From contig DATCBN010000004.1 of NCBI GenBank assembly GCA_036511855.1, positions 96,118-160,117 on the forward strand: a DNA stretch of 64,000 nucleotides, in the 5' to 3' direction. The notes beneath the pieces are model-generated. The model was given only the letters and a program-made list of their open reading frames with translations. It was not told the DNA's origin and did not search any database. Shown here piece by piece: positions 8,379 to 16,946 of this stretch. The first letter of the stretch is position 1, and the number at the start of each line of letters is the position of its first letter. The position numbers and the translations under genes are program-made. This DNA is from Candidatus Eremiobacteraceae bacterium (GTDB taxonomy: Bacteria > Vulcanimicrobiota > Vulcanimicrobiia > Eremiobacterales > Eremiobacteraceae).

Positions 8379-9392
8379 ATGAACCCGCAGCTGCGTTACG
8401 AGACGCTCACTCTTCACCTGCGCCACACGTTCACTATCGCCCGCTCCTCGGAAGACATCGCGCAGACCCTTCTGCTACACCTCAAGGCCGACGGCATCGA
8501 CGCGGTCGGCGAGTCGGCGCCCATCGCGCGTTACAGCGAGAGCGTGGATTTGGTCGAACGTCAGCTCGGCGTGCTGGATTTTCGTGGCTCGAACCTGTGG
8601 CACATCGATGAGATGCTCGCCCGCATTCCGCGCGACCAGCGCGGCGCGATGTGCGCGCTGGACCTTGCGCTCCACGACTGGGCCGGCAAGCGCCTGAACA
8701 TCCCCGTCTATCAGCTCCTCGGCTTGGATCCAGCGAAGGCCAAGCAGACATCGTTCACAATCGGCATAGACGACGTGGACAAAATGGTCAGCAAAACGCG
8801 GGAAGCCGCACACTTGCCCATCCTCAAGGTGAAATTGGGCGCCGGCAACGAGCGAGTGATCCTTCAAGCGCTGCGTTCGGTGTATCGAGGCATCATCCGG
8901 GTGGATGCGAACGAAGCCTGGACGCCGGAAGAAGCGGTCGATCATCTGCGCGATCTCGTATCGTTCGGCCTCGAATTCTGCGAGCAGCCCATTGCGGCGG
9001 GAAACCCGGCGGGACTGCGCTACGTGCGCGAGAACTCGCCGGTCCCTATCATGGCTGACGAGGATTGCCGGACGCTCGAAGACCTCGCGACGTTGAACGG
9101 GTGCGTCGACGGCATCAACATCAAATTGGTGAAGTGCGGCGGAATCCGCGAAGCGGTCGCGATGATCCACGCAGCTCGCGCCATGCGGATGAAGGTCATG
9201 CTCGGCTGCATGATCGAGTCTTCGGTGCTTTGCACCGCGGCGGCGCACCTGACGCCCCTTGTGGATTACGCGGACGTCGACGGCCCGTTACTCGTGACCG
9301 ACGATCCGTACACCGGCGCGGAATACGACGGCGCGCAGTTGCGTCTACCGAGCGCACCCGGCCTAGGGGTGCGGCCGCGGAACGCGGCGTAA
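8379..9392 (+). CDS. dgcA: Dipeptide epimerase / N-acetyl-D-Glu racemase-like enolase-superfamily enzyme
   Basis: 337-residue enolase-superfamily protein of the L-Ala-D/L-Glu epimerase type. The two catalytic lysines are visible: KVKLG (Lys150/152) on one face and NIKLVKCGG (Lys249) on the other, with metal ligands in VDANEAW (Asp176), CEQP (Glu202) and MADED (Asp227-Asp229). The family epimerises Ala-Glu dipeptides released from peptidoglycan. When paired with a DUF1611 protein, as here 9 bp downstream, it is called DgcA and linked to D-glutamate catabolism through N-acetyl intermediates. It is first in a four-gene operon with a peptide-binding lipoprotein and a C39 peptidase. Confidence 0.85.
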   Translation: MNPQLRYETLTLHLRHTFTIARSSEDIAQTLLLHLKADGIDAVGESAPIARYSESVDLVERQLGVLDFRGSNLWHIDEMLARIPRDQRGAMCALDLALHDWAGKRLNIPVYQLLGLDPAKAKQTSFTIGIDDVDKMVSKTREAAHLPILKVKLGAGNERVILQALRSVYRGIIRVDANEAWTPEEAVDHLRDLVSFGLEFCEQPIAAGNPAGLRYVRENSPVPIMADEDCRTLEDLATLNGCVDGINIKLVKCGGIREAVAMIHAARAMRMKVMLGCMIESSVLCTAAAHLTPLVDYADVDGPLLVTDDPYTGAEYDGAQLRLPSAPGLGVRPRNAA

Positions 9393-9401
9393 CACCGCGC
9401 T

Positions 9402-10469
9402 ATGGATGAGCGCCGGCGATACGTCGTCCTCACCGAAGGATTCATCGCCGACCGACACGCCAAAACCGCGTTCGGCGTCATGCGCTACGGCGGCGACGCT
9501 GTGGTGGCGGTGGTCGATTCGACTGCGGTGGGCAAGCTGGTGTCGGACCTCCATCCGCATCTGCGCTGCGATGCGCCGATCGTGGCAACCGTCGCCGATG
9601 CGCTCAAGTTTCAGCCCACCTCGCTGCTCGTCGGCGTCGCCAACGCCGGCGGTTTCTTGCCGCCCGCGTTTCGACCGCGCGTTTTGGATGCGATCGATGC
9701 CGGCCTCGAAATCGTCAGCGGCTTGCACGAATTCCTCAACGAGGACGACGAATTTTGTGCACGCGCCCGGTCGAGCGGCGCGAAGTTGTGGGACGTGCGC
9801 CGTCCGCCCGACGGCATTCCGCTTTTTTCAGGCGCGGCGTATCGCGTGCCGCAAGTGGTGGCGCTAGCGGTCGGCAGCGACTGCGCGATCGGCAAGATGA
9901 CCGTCATGCTCGAGCTTGCCGAGGCCGGACGTGCCGCCGGTGGCCGGCCGCAGTTCGTGGCCACGGGCCAGACCGGAATCATGATCGCGGGCAAAGGCAT
10001 CGCGGTCGACCGCGTCATCTCGGACTTCGTCACAGGCGCCGCCGAGCAGCTCGTGCTCGACGTGCCACCCGACACCGATGTGACGCTCGTGGAAGGTCAA
10101 GGAAGCATTCTACATCCGGCATACGCTCCGGTCACGCTCGGTTTGATCCTCGGCTGTGCGCCGGACATGTTCGTGCTCTGCCACCGCGCCGGACAGAAGA
10201 CCGTCGAGGATTTCGATGTTCCCATTCCGGACCTGCGCTCGCTCGCACGCGATCACGAGCGCGTCGTCGCCCACATCAAGCCGGCTCGTTGCGTGGCCCT
10301 TGCACTGAACACCGCAGGCTTCGACGACGTCCGCGCGCGCGCCGCGATCGCGACTGCGGAAGCGGAGACCGGACTGTCCACCGACGACGTCGTCCGCTTC
10401 GGCGCGGCCAAATTGTGGACCGCGGTCGCGCACGCCGCTGAACTCACCGACAAGAGGCAACCCGCATGA
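9402..10469 (+). CDS. dgcN: DUF1611 family protein, DgcN-type
   Basis: 355-residue protein of the DUF1611 family: an N-terminal Rossmann-like part and a C-terminal P-loop NTPase fold with GSDCAIGKMT at about residues 158-167 and VEGQGSILHP. DgcN has been described as the N-acetyltransferase acting with DgcA on D-glutamate; older annotations call the family NAD-dependent epimerase. Start ATG 9402 lies just after dgcA, and its stop overlaps the start of the binding-protein gene (ATGA). The exact substrate in this organism is inference. Confidence 0.8.
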   Translation: MDERRRYVVLTEGFIADRHAKTAFGVMRYGGDAVVAVVDSTAVGKLVSDLHPHLRCDAPIVATVADALKFQPTSLLVGVANAGGFLPPAFRPRVLDAIDAGLEIVSGLHEFLNEDDEFCARARSSGAKLWDVRRPPDGIPLFSGAAYRVPQVVALAVGSDCAIGKMTVMLELAEAGRAAGGRPQFVATGQTGIMIAGKGIAVDRVISDFVTGAAEQLVLDVPPDTDVTLVEGQGSILHPAYAPVTLGLILGCAPDMFVLCHRAGQKTVEDFDVPIPDLRSLARDHERVVAHIKPARCVALALNTAGFDDVRARAAIATAEAETGLSTDDVVRFGAAKLWTAVAHAAELTDKRQPA

Positions 10470-12103
10470 CGAGGTTTGTCGGCCGGTTTATCGTCGCCGC
10501 GGCCGCCGTATTCGCAATGTTGTTTGTGGCGTCGTGCTCGAAGACGAGCACGGCGCTTGGTCCGCAGGCAAACGGCGCAAATCCGTGGACGGTTCACGGC
10601 ACGTTGCGTCTGACCGAGGCCGAAGAGCCGAATTCGCTGATCCGCATGTTCTCAAACCAAGAATCGGCCGATGACGTCACCGCATTGCTCTTCGAACCTT
10701 TTTTCCGGTTCGACGACCACGAGAATCCGGTGCCGGCCCTGGTCACCGTTTTTCCGACGCAGAAGAACGGCTTGATCAGCGCGGACGGCAAGCGCATCAC
10801 GTTCAAACTGCGGCCGGGCGTGGTGTGGTCGGACGGCGCGCCGGTCACTGCCGACGATGTCATTTTCACATGGCATGCGATCGTCGATAAGAACAACCCG
10901 GTCGTCTATACCCAAGGTTACGATCAAATCGAACGGATCGTGAAAGACAGCCCGCATCAAGTCACCTTCGTGCTCCGCACGCCGCTAGCAAGCGCGGTCT
11001 ATCTATTCTCCGAAGGCACGTTCATGCCGCTTCCCGAGCATCTCTTGGACAAGTACACGTCGCTCAGCGGTATCGGCTATGACGCCGACCCGGTCGGCGA
11101 CGGACCGTTCGTGCTCCAGCAATGGCTCCACGGATCAGATCTCTTCTTCGCCGCAAATCCCCGTTATTGGCGAGGGCGACCGCCTATTCACACGATCGAT
11201 ATCAAGATCATTCCTAACTCCAGCTCGCTGTTCCAAGAATTGAAATCGCACGAAGTCGACATGGTCGACGGCGTACCCAAATCGCTCGTGCCCGAACTCG
11301 CCACAATCCCCGGAGTCCGCCAGAGCAACACGCTTCAGGCGAACTATCGCCATCTGGACTTCAACTGCTCGCGGCCCATCCTGCGCGATGTCGCCGTGCG
11401 GCGCGCGATCGCGCGCGCGATCGACGTCGACAAGATCATCCGCACGGTCTACGGCGGTCTTGGGGTTCGGGCAGTCACGGACATCCCGCCATTTTCTTGG
11501 GCGACGAACTTGCTCGCACCGGTTCCTTACGATCCCGCGGCCGCCGACCGCATTCTCGACGACGACGGCTGGCACGCGGGCGCCGATGGGATCCGCGTCA
11601 AGAACGGCCAGCGGCTCTCGCTGACCATCTCGACGGCATCGAGCAATCTGCTCAACGAAGACGCGGAACAGCTCATCGCCGGCGACTTGAAATCCGTCGG
11701 CATCGAACTGACCGCGAAGAATTACGCAGGTGCGGTGCTCTTCGCGCCGGACGGCCCGATCTACGGCGGACGATACGACATGGCGTGGATCGTGAACACG
11801 GAAGGCACCGACCCCGACAATCTCGGCAGTTGGGGTTGCGATTACATGCCGCATCACGGCGCGAACACGCTTTTCTATTGCAACCGGAAAGTCGACGCCT
11901 ATCTGAAGGACGCGCAAGTGAACTACGATCATGCGCGGCGGCGTGCGGACTACGAGGCGGCTTGGAAGATCTTGCTCGACGACGCTCCCGAAATCATGAT
12001 CTACTGGGATTACAACGTGATCGGATATAACTCGGATCTAAAGAACTTCAAACCTGCGCCGGTCATCACCGACTATTGGAACTCGTGGGAGTGGCGGATA
12101 TGA
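10466..12103 (+). CDS. ABC transporter peptide-binding lipoprotein (SBP family 5)
   Basis: 545-residue extracytoplasmic solute-binding protein. It has an N-terminal hydrophobic segment and lipobox VASC (Cys24), then the family-5 pattern: PNSLIRMFSNQ, LLFEPFFRFD, FKLRPGVVWSDGAPVTADDV, a duplicated alpha/beta core with LFQELKSHEVDMVDG, and a C-terminal IMIYWDYNVIGYN. Such proteins deliver oligopeptides to Opp/Dpp-type transporters. No permease or ATPase gene is adjacent, so partners must be elsewhere. The coupling with dgcA, dgcN and a C39 peptidase suggests a cell-wall peptide substrate. Confidence 0.92.
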   Translation: MTRFVGRFIVAAAAVFAMLFVASCSKTSTALGPQANGANPWTVHGTLRLTEAEEPNSLIRMFSNQESADDVTALLFEPFFRFDDHENPVPALVTVFPTQKNGLISADGKRITFKLRPGVVWSDGAPVTADDVIFTWHAIVDKNNPVVYTQGYDQIERIVKDSPHQVTFVLRTPLASAVYLFSEGTFMPLPEHLLDKYTSLSGIGYDADPVGDGPFVLQQWLHGSDLFFAANPRYWRGRPPIHTIDIKIIPNSSSLFQELKSHEVDMVDGVPKSLVPELATIPGVRQSNTLQANYRHLDFNCSRPILRDVAVRRAIARAIDVDKIIRTVYGGLGVRAVTDIPPFSWATNLLAPVPYDPAAADRILDDDGWHAGADGIRVKNGQRLSLTISTASSNLLNEDAEQLIAGDLKSVGIELTAKNYAGAVLFAPDGPIYGGRYDMAWIVNTEGTDPDNLGSWGCDYMPHHGANTLFYCNRKVDAYLKDAQVNYDHARRRADYEAAWKILLDDAPEIMIYWDYNVIGYNSDLKNFKPAPVITDYWNSWEWRI

Positions 12104-13113
12104 ACACCGCTGCGGTGATCGCGGCGTCCGCTGCGGTCTGGGTGCTACGTTTTCCGCAGCCGATCGCGCACGAATACGAATCCCAAGTCCACGCCGTGCC
12201 CGCCGGATTCAGCTCGGCGATCGCGTCGTGGAATGCGCTGGCGCCCGGCGGTTCGTGGATCGACGTGGCGTTGCGCGCGCGCGTTGGCGATCGCTGGACG
12301 TCGTGGTACGAGATGGGCCACTGGAGCGAAGGCCTCGCCGGCGATCATCGCACGTCGTTGAACGGTCAGCACGACGTTGACGGCCGGGTCGACACCGACA
12401 CGCTCGTGCTCGCTCATACCGCCGACGCGATCCAGTTGCGCGCTCGCGTTCATGCGGGTGCGAACGGCGCGGCTCCCTCGATCTCGCTTCTCGCAGTGAC
12501 GGTCGATCGCGAACCCGATCGCGCATTCGCGCCGCTGTCGGCCGTGAGATCTGCGGCATGGGGCACGGACATCGCGGTACCCGAACGCACGCAGCGCATC
12601 GGTGCGCAAGGCGGCAAGTTCGGCGGCGGCGGGGATTCGTGGTGCAGTCCGACGAGCGTTTCCATGGTCATGGCGTACTGGGCCGCCGCAAAAGGTCATC
12701 CGGCGTGGGATGTCAGCGTCGCCGACGCTGCGGCGGGAACCTACGATCCGGCGTATCAGGGCTGCGGCAACTGGCCGTTCAACATCGCGTATGCTTCGCG
12801 GCATGGCCTAGAGGGATGGGTCGCGCGCCTGCCTTCGCTTGCGGCGATGGAAACGTTCGTGTCCGCGGGCCTGCCGGTCATCGCGAGCATCAAGGTGAAA
12901 CCGGGCGAGCTCGACGGCTCGCCATATCCGAGCACCGACGGCCATCTGCTCGTGGTGCGCGGCTTCACCGCGGACGGCGATGTCATCGTCAACGATCCGT
13001 ACGGCGAACCGGGATCCATTCGGAGGATCTACAAACGCGCGCAATTCGAGCGCGTGTGGCAAGACGGCTCGCACGGCGCGGTCTATCTCATCGGTCCGGC
13101 AGACGTCTTGTAG
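12100..13113 (+). CDS. C39-family (papain-like) peptidase
   Basis: 337-residue protein with a hydrophobic N-terminus, an N-terminal beta-rich domain of about 150 residues, and a C-terminal peptidase_C39_2 domain. The catalytic Cys is in SWCSPTSVSMVM (Cys182), the His in GHLLVVRGF (His282) and the Asp in VIVNDPYGE (Asp299). I start at ATG 12100 because it overlaps the stop of the binding protein (ATGA). It is likely exported, and in this operon could trim peptides or muropeptides before uptake. Repeats follow immediately downstream. Confidence 0.85.
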   Translation: MNTAAVIAASAAVWVLRFPQPIAHEYESQVHAVPAGFSSAIASWNALAPGGSWIDVALRARVGDRWTSWYEMGHWSEGLAGDHRTSLNGQHDVDGRVDTDTLVLAHTADAIQLRARVHAGANGAAPSISLLAVTVDREPDRAFAPLSAVRSAAWGTDIAVPERTQRIGAQGGKFGGGGDSWCSPTSVSMVMAYWAAAKGHPAWDVSVADAAAGTYDPAYQGCGNWPFNIAYASRHGLEGWVARLPSLAAMETFVSAGLPVIASIKVKPGELDGSPYPSTDGHLLVVRGFTADGDVIVNDPYGEPGSIRRIYKRAQFERVWQDGSHGAVYLIGPADVL

Positions 13114-13129
13114 CAGGGCAACTGTACTA

Positions 13130-13260
13130 GGGCAAGCAGCGCTTGCCCATCTAGTTGTAGGGGCCGACTTTTATGGTCGGCCCCGCTTGCCCATTCTATT
13201 ATTGTAGGAGGGTGAGCAACGCTCACCCATTTTTTGGGCAAGCGATGCTTGCCCTAGTAC
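13130..13260. repeat. Palindromic repeat cluster including two-headed element
   Basis: Holds a GGGCAAGC palindrome at 13130-13148, a different palindrome at 13160-13184 (GGGGCCGAC/GTCGGCCCC with a 7-base loop), and a two-headed element at 13204-13260: a GGGTGAGC palindrome (13210-13228), an ATTTTTT linker, then a GGGCAAGC palindrome (13236-13254). Flanks are GTAGGAG on the left and TAGTAC on the right. Order of heads is the reverse of the copies at 7.9 and 57.3 kb, so this copy is inserted in the opposite orientation. It lies between convergent genes. Confidence 0.88.
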
Positions 13261-13290
13261 GGATGCCCCAGTACGGATGCCCTCCAAAGG

Positions 13291-14163
13291 TCAGACCGGT
13301 TGGGGGCCGAGGCCTTTGCGCGCGAGCGCCGTGTTCACGATAAGCCCGGGCAGCATATCGCAGAAGATTCTATTGACAGCCGCGATGCGCGCGCGCTCGG
13401 TGGCATCGACATCGTTCCCGGTCAAGAGCGATTGACTGAGCGTGAGCCGGTAGGGGAGCTCGTTCGCGGCGGACATGGCCTCGTCGTAGATCGCCCGGCA
13501 AAGCGCCGCATAGCGCGGATCGGAAATCGCGGGTTTGCAATCGCGCCACCAAACTTCCAACCAGTCGGGTGACGTGGCCATCGTCCGGTAATCGCCGCTG
13601 ACGAACGGCGCTCCGGTCACCGCCTTCAGATCTTCGAAAATAGTTCGGACGCGCAGCGGAGCTTCACCCTCCTCTACGGCCGGCATCGCGAGCGTCCGAT
13701 AGTCGTAGCCGATGTCGTCTGAATCGCCCGGATGCCGGGGACCAGGACTGCCGACGCCGCCGACGGTTTCACCCGCCAATGCGCCGTCGACGGCGAGAGC
13801 GACGATCAACAACTTGGGATTGACTTGACGGAACAGATCGGCGATGTCGCGCATCCTGCGAAGGTCGCCTTCGCTGAGATTGCGTGCGTGCAACAGCGCT
13901 GCATGGTCGGCCACCGGCCAGGTCGCGATGCCGCTTTCGGCCAGCGCGGCGATCCGCCGCGCGCGTTCGACGAATGACGCCGCGAGAAGGCTCGGCCGGA
14001 GGCGGCGCCAGACGACGTCCAAGAATTTCGGTGACGTGGCATACGCTTGGAATATCCCGTTCACGATCGGCATGCGCAGCGATGCCTTCACATTGCGAAA
14101 AGCCTCGCGCACGCGCTCATCGTCGACTTCGTTCTCGCGGACGAACCGCACGAGCACGCTCAA
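13291..14163 (-). CDS. DehI-like (group I haloacid dehalogenase-family) protein
   Basis: 290-residue all-helical protein with a clear internal duplication: an N-terminal copy with FRNVKASLRMPIVNGIFQ and ATSPKFLDVVW, and a second copy with FEDLKAVTGAPFVSGDYR and ATSPDWLEVWW. This pseudo-dimer arrangement and length match DehI, which hydrolyses 2-haloacids with either stereochemistry. Whether the catalytic Asp/Asn are kept I could not verify, and many homologues have no shown activity. Its start overlaps the aspS stop (ATGA). Confidence 0.6.
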   Translation of the reverse strand: MSVLVRFVRENEVDDERVREAFRNVKASLRMPIVNGIFQAYATSPKFLDVVWRRLRPSLLAASFVERARRIAALAESGIATWPVADHAALLHARNLSEGDLRRMRDIADLFRQVNPKLLIVALAVDGALAGETVGGVGSPGPRHPGDSDDIGYDYRTLAMPAVEEGEAPLRVRTIFEDLKAVTGAPFVSGDYRTMATSPDWLEVWWRDCKPAISDPRYAALCRAIYDEAMSAANELPYRLTLSQSLLTGNDVDATERARIAAVNRIFCDMLPGLIVNTALARKGLGPQPV

Positions 14164-15953
14164 GCCGGCGCCTGCGCGCGGGCCGGCACGTCGGTCTTGA
14201 GATGAAGTTCGCGTAAGAGCGCCGCCGGTACGGGGGCCGGCGCTTCGACCATCAGATCCTGGAAGCGCTGATTCTTCGGAAACGCTATGACTTCGCGGAT
14301 GGAATCCGCCCCGACCATGATTTGGATGATGCGGTCCACGCCGAGCGCGATGCCCCCGTGGGGCGGCGCGCCGTAGGCGAACGCTTCGAGCAAGAATCCG
14401 AAGCGCTGCTTCACTTCTTCGTCGGTATAGCCGAGCATCGCAAATATCTTCTTCTGCAGTACGGGGTCGTGGATGCGCAGCGATCCGCTGCCAAGCTCCG
14501 TACCGTTGAGCACGATGTCGTAGTGCTGCGCGCGAATCGAGAGCGGATCCCCGCTGAGGTCTTCGCTTCCTAGCGCGGGCGCCGTGAACGGATGATGTGT
14601 CGACGTGATCGCGCCGGTGTCCGCATCTTTCTCGAACAACGGGAAGTCGAGGACCCAGCAGAACTCGAAGCGATGCGGATCTCGCAAGCCTTTTCCTTCA
14701 CCGACATGTAGCCGCAGTTTCCCCGCGAGCGATCGCGCCGTGTCGGGCTCGTCGGCGACCAGCAACACCGCGTCACCGTTCTTCGCACCGCCGGCGCGCC
14801 GGACGGCTTCCAGCGCCGTTTCGGTGAGCGCGACCTTCGGCAGCGACGACTTCACGCCGTCGTCTGCAAGGGCGATCCATGCCAATCCCTTGCACCCAAG
14901 CGCTTGCGCTTCCGTGACGAGCGCATCGAACTCACGGCGAGAACGCGTTGCGCCGCCCTCGTCCACGAATCCGACGATGGAATTGCCGGCCGCCAGCGCC
15001 GAGGCGAATACCTTGAATTCGGTGCCGGCAAACGCAGCGCCGAAATCCTCGAGCTCCATACCAAATCGAATGTCCGGTTTGTCGCTTCCGTAGCGCGCCA
15101 TCGCCTCCGCGTGTGAAAAACGCGGGAACGGAAGCGCGACGGGCACGTCGATCGATTTCTCGAACATGGCGCGCAGCATGCCTTCGACGACGGTGATGAC
15201 ATCTTCTTGCGTCGGAAACGTCATCTCCAAGTCGATCTGCGTGAATTCAGGCTGGCGGTCGGCTCGCGAGTCCTCGTCGCGAAAGCAACGGGCGATTTGA
15301 AAGTAACGGTGAAATCCGCCGACCATCAGCAGCTGTTTGAACAATTGCGGCGATTGCGGCAGTGCGTAGAACTCGCCCGGATGCAGCCGGCTCGGCACGA
15401 GGAAATCGCGCGCGCCTTCGGGCGTCTGCTTGATGAGCATCGGCGTTTCGATCTCGAGAAAACCGAGTCCGTCGAGATGATCGCGGACCGCTTTGATCGC
15501 ACGGTGGCGCAGCGCGATATTGCGCTGCATGTGCGGGCGGCGCAGGTCGACGTAGCGGTATTTCATGCGCAAGCTCTCGTCCACGTCGACGTCGCCCTGC
15601 ACCGGAAACGGTGGCGTAAGCGACCGGTTGAGCACTGCCACGTCCGTTGCGGCGATTTCTATCTCGCCCGTGGCCAGTTTCTTGTTTTCCGTGCCGGGCG
15701 GACGGCGTCTGACGAGGCCGCGCACCGCGATCACGTCTTCGGCACGCAACGTCGCGGCGGTGGCTGTGGCAGCAGCCGCCGCGCTCGGATCGAAGACCGT
15801 CTGCGTGATCCCGAAACGGTCGCGCACGTCGATGAAGATGAGTCCGCCATGGTCGCGCGAGCGCGCGACCCACCCGCGGATCTCCGCGGTGCGGCCTTCC
15901 TGAAGTCCCGTGAGCTCGCCGCAGTGGGCGCGGAGAGCGCTGTCGTCGGTCAA
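14160..15953 (-). CDS. aspS: Aspartyl-tRNA synthetase
   Basis: 597-residue class II synthetase: N-terminal OB-fold (GWVARSRDHGGLIFIDVRDRFG), motif 2 (CFRDEDSRADRQPEFTQID), the bacterial GAD insertion, and motif 3 (PPHGGIALGVDRI). The longest open frame extends well upstream, but that part overlaps a glycosyltransferase gene in another frame. I place the start at TTG 15953, which overlaps the glycosyltransferase stop (TTGA) and gives MTDDSALRAHCGELT and the normal length. Confidence 0.97.
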   Translation of the reverse strand: MTDDSALRAHCGELTGLQEGRTAEIRGWVARSRDHGGLIFIDVRDRFGITQTVFDPSAAAAATATAATLRAEDVIAVRGLVRRRPPGTENKKLATGEIEIAATDVAVLNRSLTPPFPVQGDVDVDESLRMKYRYVDLRRPHMQRNIALRHRAIKAVRDHLDGLGFLEIETPMLIKQTPEGARDFLVPSRLHPGEFYALPQSPQLFKQLLMVGGFHRYFQIARCFRDEDSRADRQPEFTQIDLEMTFPTQEDVITVVEGMLRAMFEKSIDVPVALPFPRFSHAEAMARYGSDKPDIRFGMELEDFGAAFAGTEFKVFASALAAGNSIVGFVDEGGATRSRREFDALVTEAQALGCKGLAWIALADDGVKSSLPKVALTETALEAVRRAGGAKNGDAVLLVADEPDTARSLAGKLRLHVGEGKGLRDPHRFEFCWVLDFPLFEKDADTGAITSTHHPFTAPALGSEDLSGDPLSIRAQHYDIVLNGTELGSGSLRIHDPVLQKKIFAMLGYTDEEVKQRFGFLLEAFAYGAPPHGGIALGVDRIIQIMVGADSIREVIAFPKNQRFQDLMVEAPAPVPAALLRELHLKTDVPARAQAPA

Positions 15954-16897
15954 GATCTCGTTGCTCCGTCGGCGTTGCGCAGTGCGCGTTTCACGCCGGT
16001 CAAATAGTGATATTGGTATGCGATCTGGCGCGCGAAGTACGGCCACGAGTTCTTGCGCGGAATCTCTTCGGACGCACCGGCACGTTCGATCGCCCTGCGG
16101 ACGGGCGCGACCGCTCGGAGCAGCGAGTGAAGCGCGAGCGAGACGGGCGTCATGCCGAGATTCGCCATCACCGTGATTTCCGGATGTTTGCGGTAGAAGC
16201 GTACCGTTGAGACGCCGGCGAGTTCGCTTCTCCCGATCTGCTCGGCGAACGGCACGGGATGCCAATGATAGTTGACGGCGTCAGGGTCGTAGCGCAATTC
16301 GACCCCGCTTTTCTCCAACCGGTAGCCGAGCTCGAGATCTTCGTGCCCGTAACCCGTGAACGATTCGTCGAACTTGCCGACCGCTTCGACGTCGTCGCGC
16401 CGGACGGAAGCGTTGCCCGTCAAGAAATAAAGCCATGAGAGGCGCGTGCGCGACCGCGGATGCAGCGGTCGGCGTATTTCTGGTCGCTCTCTCTGGGCAC
16501 GGTAATCGGCGAGCGAACGCACTTGCAGCTCGCAGCCGACCACCGCGATGCGTTTGCCCTTCGCCGCACGATGGCCGGCGAGGTGGCGCTCCAGCAGTTG
16601 CGGGGACGCGAGGATGTCGGCGTCGGTGAACATGACTACCGGCGCGTTCGCCGCGGCGATGCCCGCGTTGCGGGCCGCGGCTCGCCCGGAATACGCACCG
16701 GGCAGATGCCGGACACGTCCGGCATCCAGGCCTGCTGAAAGGTCGCGCAGATACGCGTCGGTTCCGTCGGTGCTCTTGGAGTCCGCGACGATGATCTCGT
16801 ACGCGGAAGCGTCGAGCGTCTGCGCGAGCAGCGTCGGCAACACTTCGGCAAGCGTATCGATGCGGTTGTACGTCGGTATGACGACGGATATATCCAT
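15950..16897 (-). CDS. GT2 family glycosyltransferase
   Basis: 315-residue GT-A fold enzyme beginning MDISVVIPTYNRIDTL. It has SKSTDGTDAYL (nucleotide-binding Asp), the metal-binding MFTDADILAS in place of the usual DDD, and GHEDLELGYRLEKSG, the acceptor-side Glu-Asp motif. A C-terminal tail of about 90 residues is probably membrane-proximal. First of three GT2 genes in this cluster, probably adding sugars to an LPS core or surface glycan. The start at 16897 is the first Met of the GT fold; upstream codons are not GT-like. Donor and acceptor cannot be told from sequence. Confidence 0.88.
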   Translation of the reverse strand: MDISVVIPTYNRIDTLAEVLPTLLAQTLDASAYEIIVADSKSTDGTDAYLRDLSAGLDAGRVRHLPGAYSGRAAARNAGIAAANAPVVMFTDADILASPQLLERHLAGHRAAKGKRIAVVGCELQVRSLADYRAQRERPEIRRPLHPRSRTRLSWLYFLTGNASVRRDDVEAVGKFDESFTGYGHEDLELGYRLEKSGVELRYDPDAVNYHWHPVPFAEQIGRSELAGVSTVRFYRKHPEITVMANLGMTPVSLALHSLLRAVAPVRRAIERAGASEEIPRKNSWPYFARQIAYQYHYLTGVKRALRNADGATRS

Positions 16898-16946
16898 TCG
16901 GCGTTTTGGTTTTATGAAGGGATGGGTGAGCGATGATGGCGGCCGG

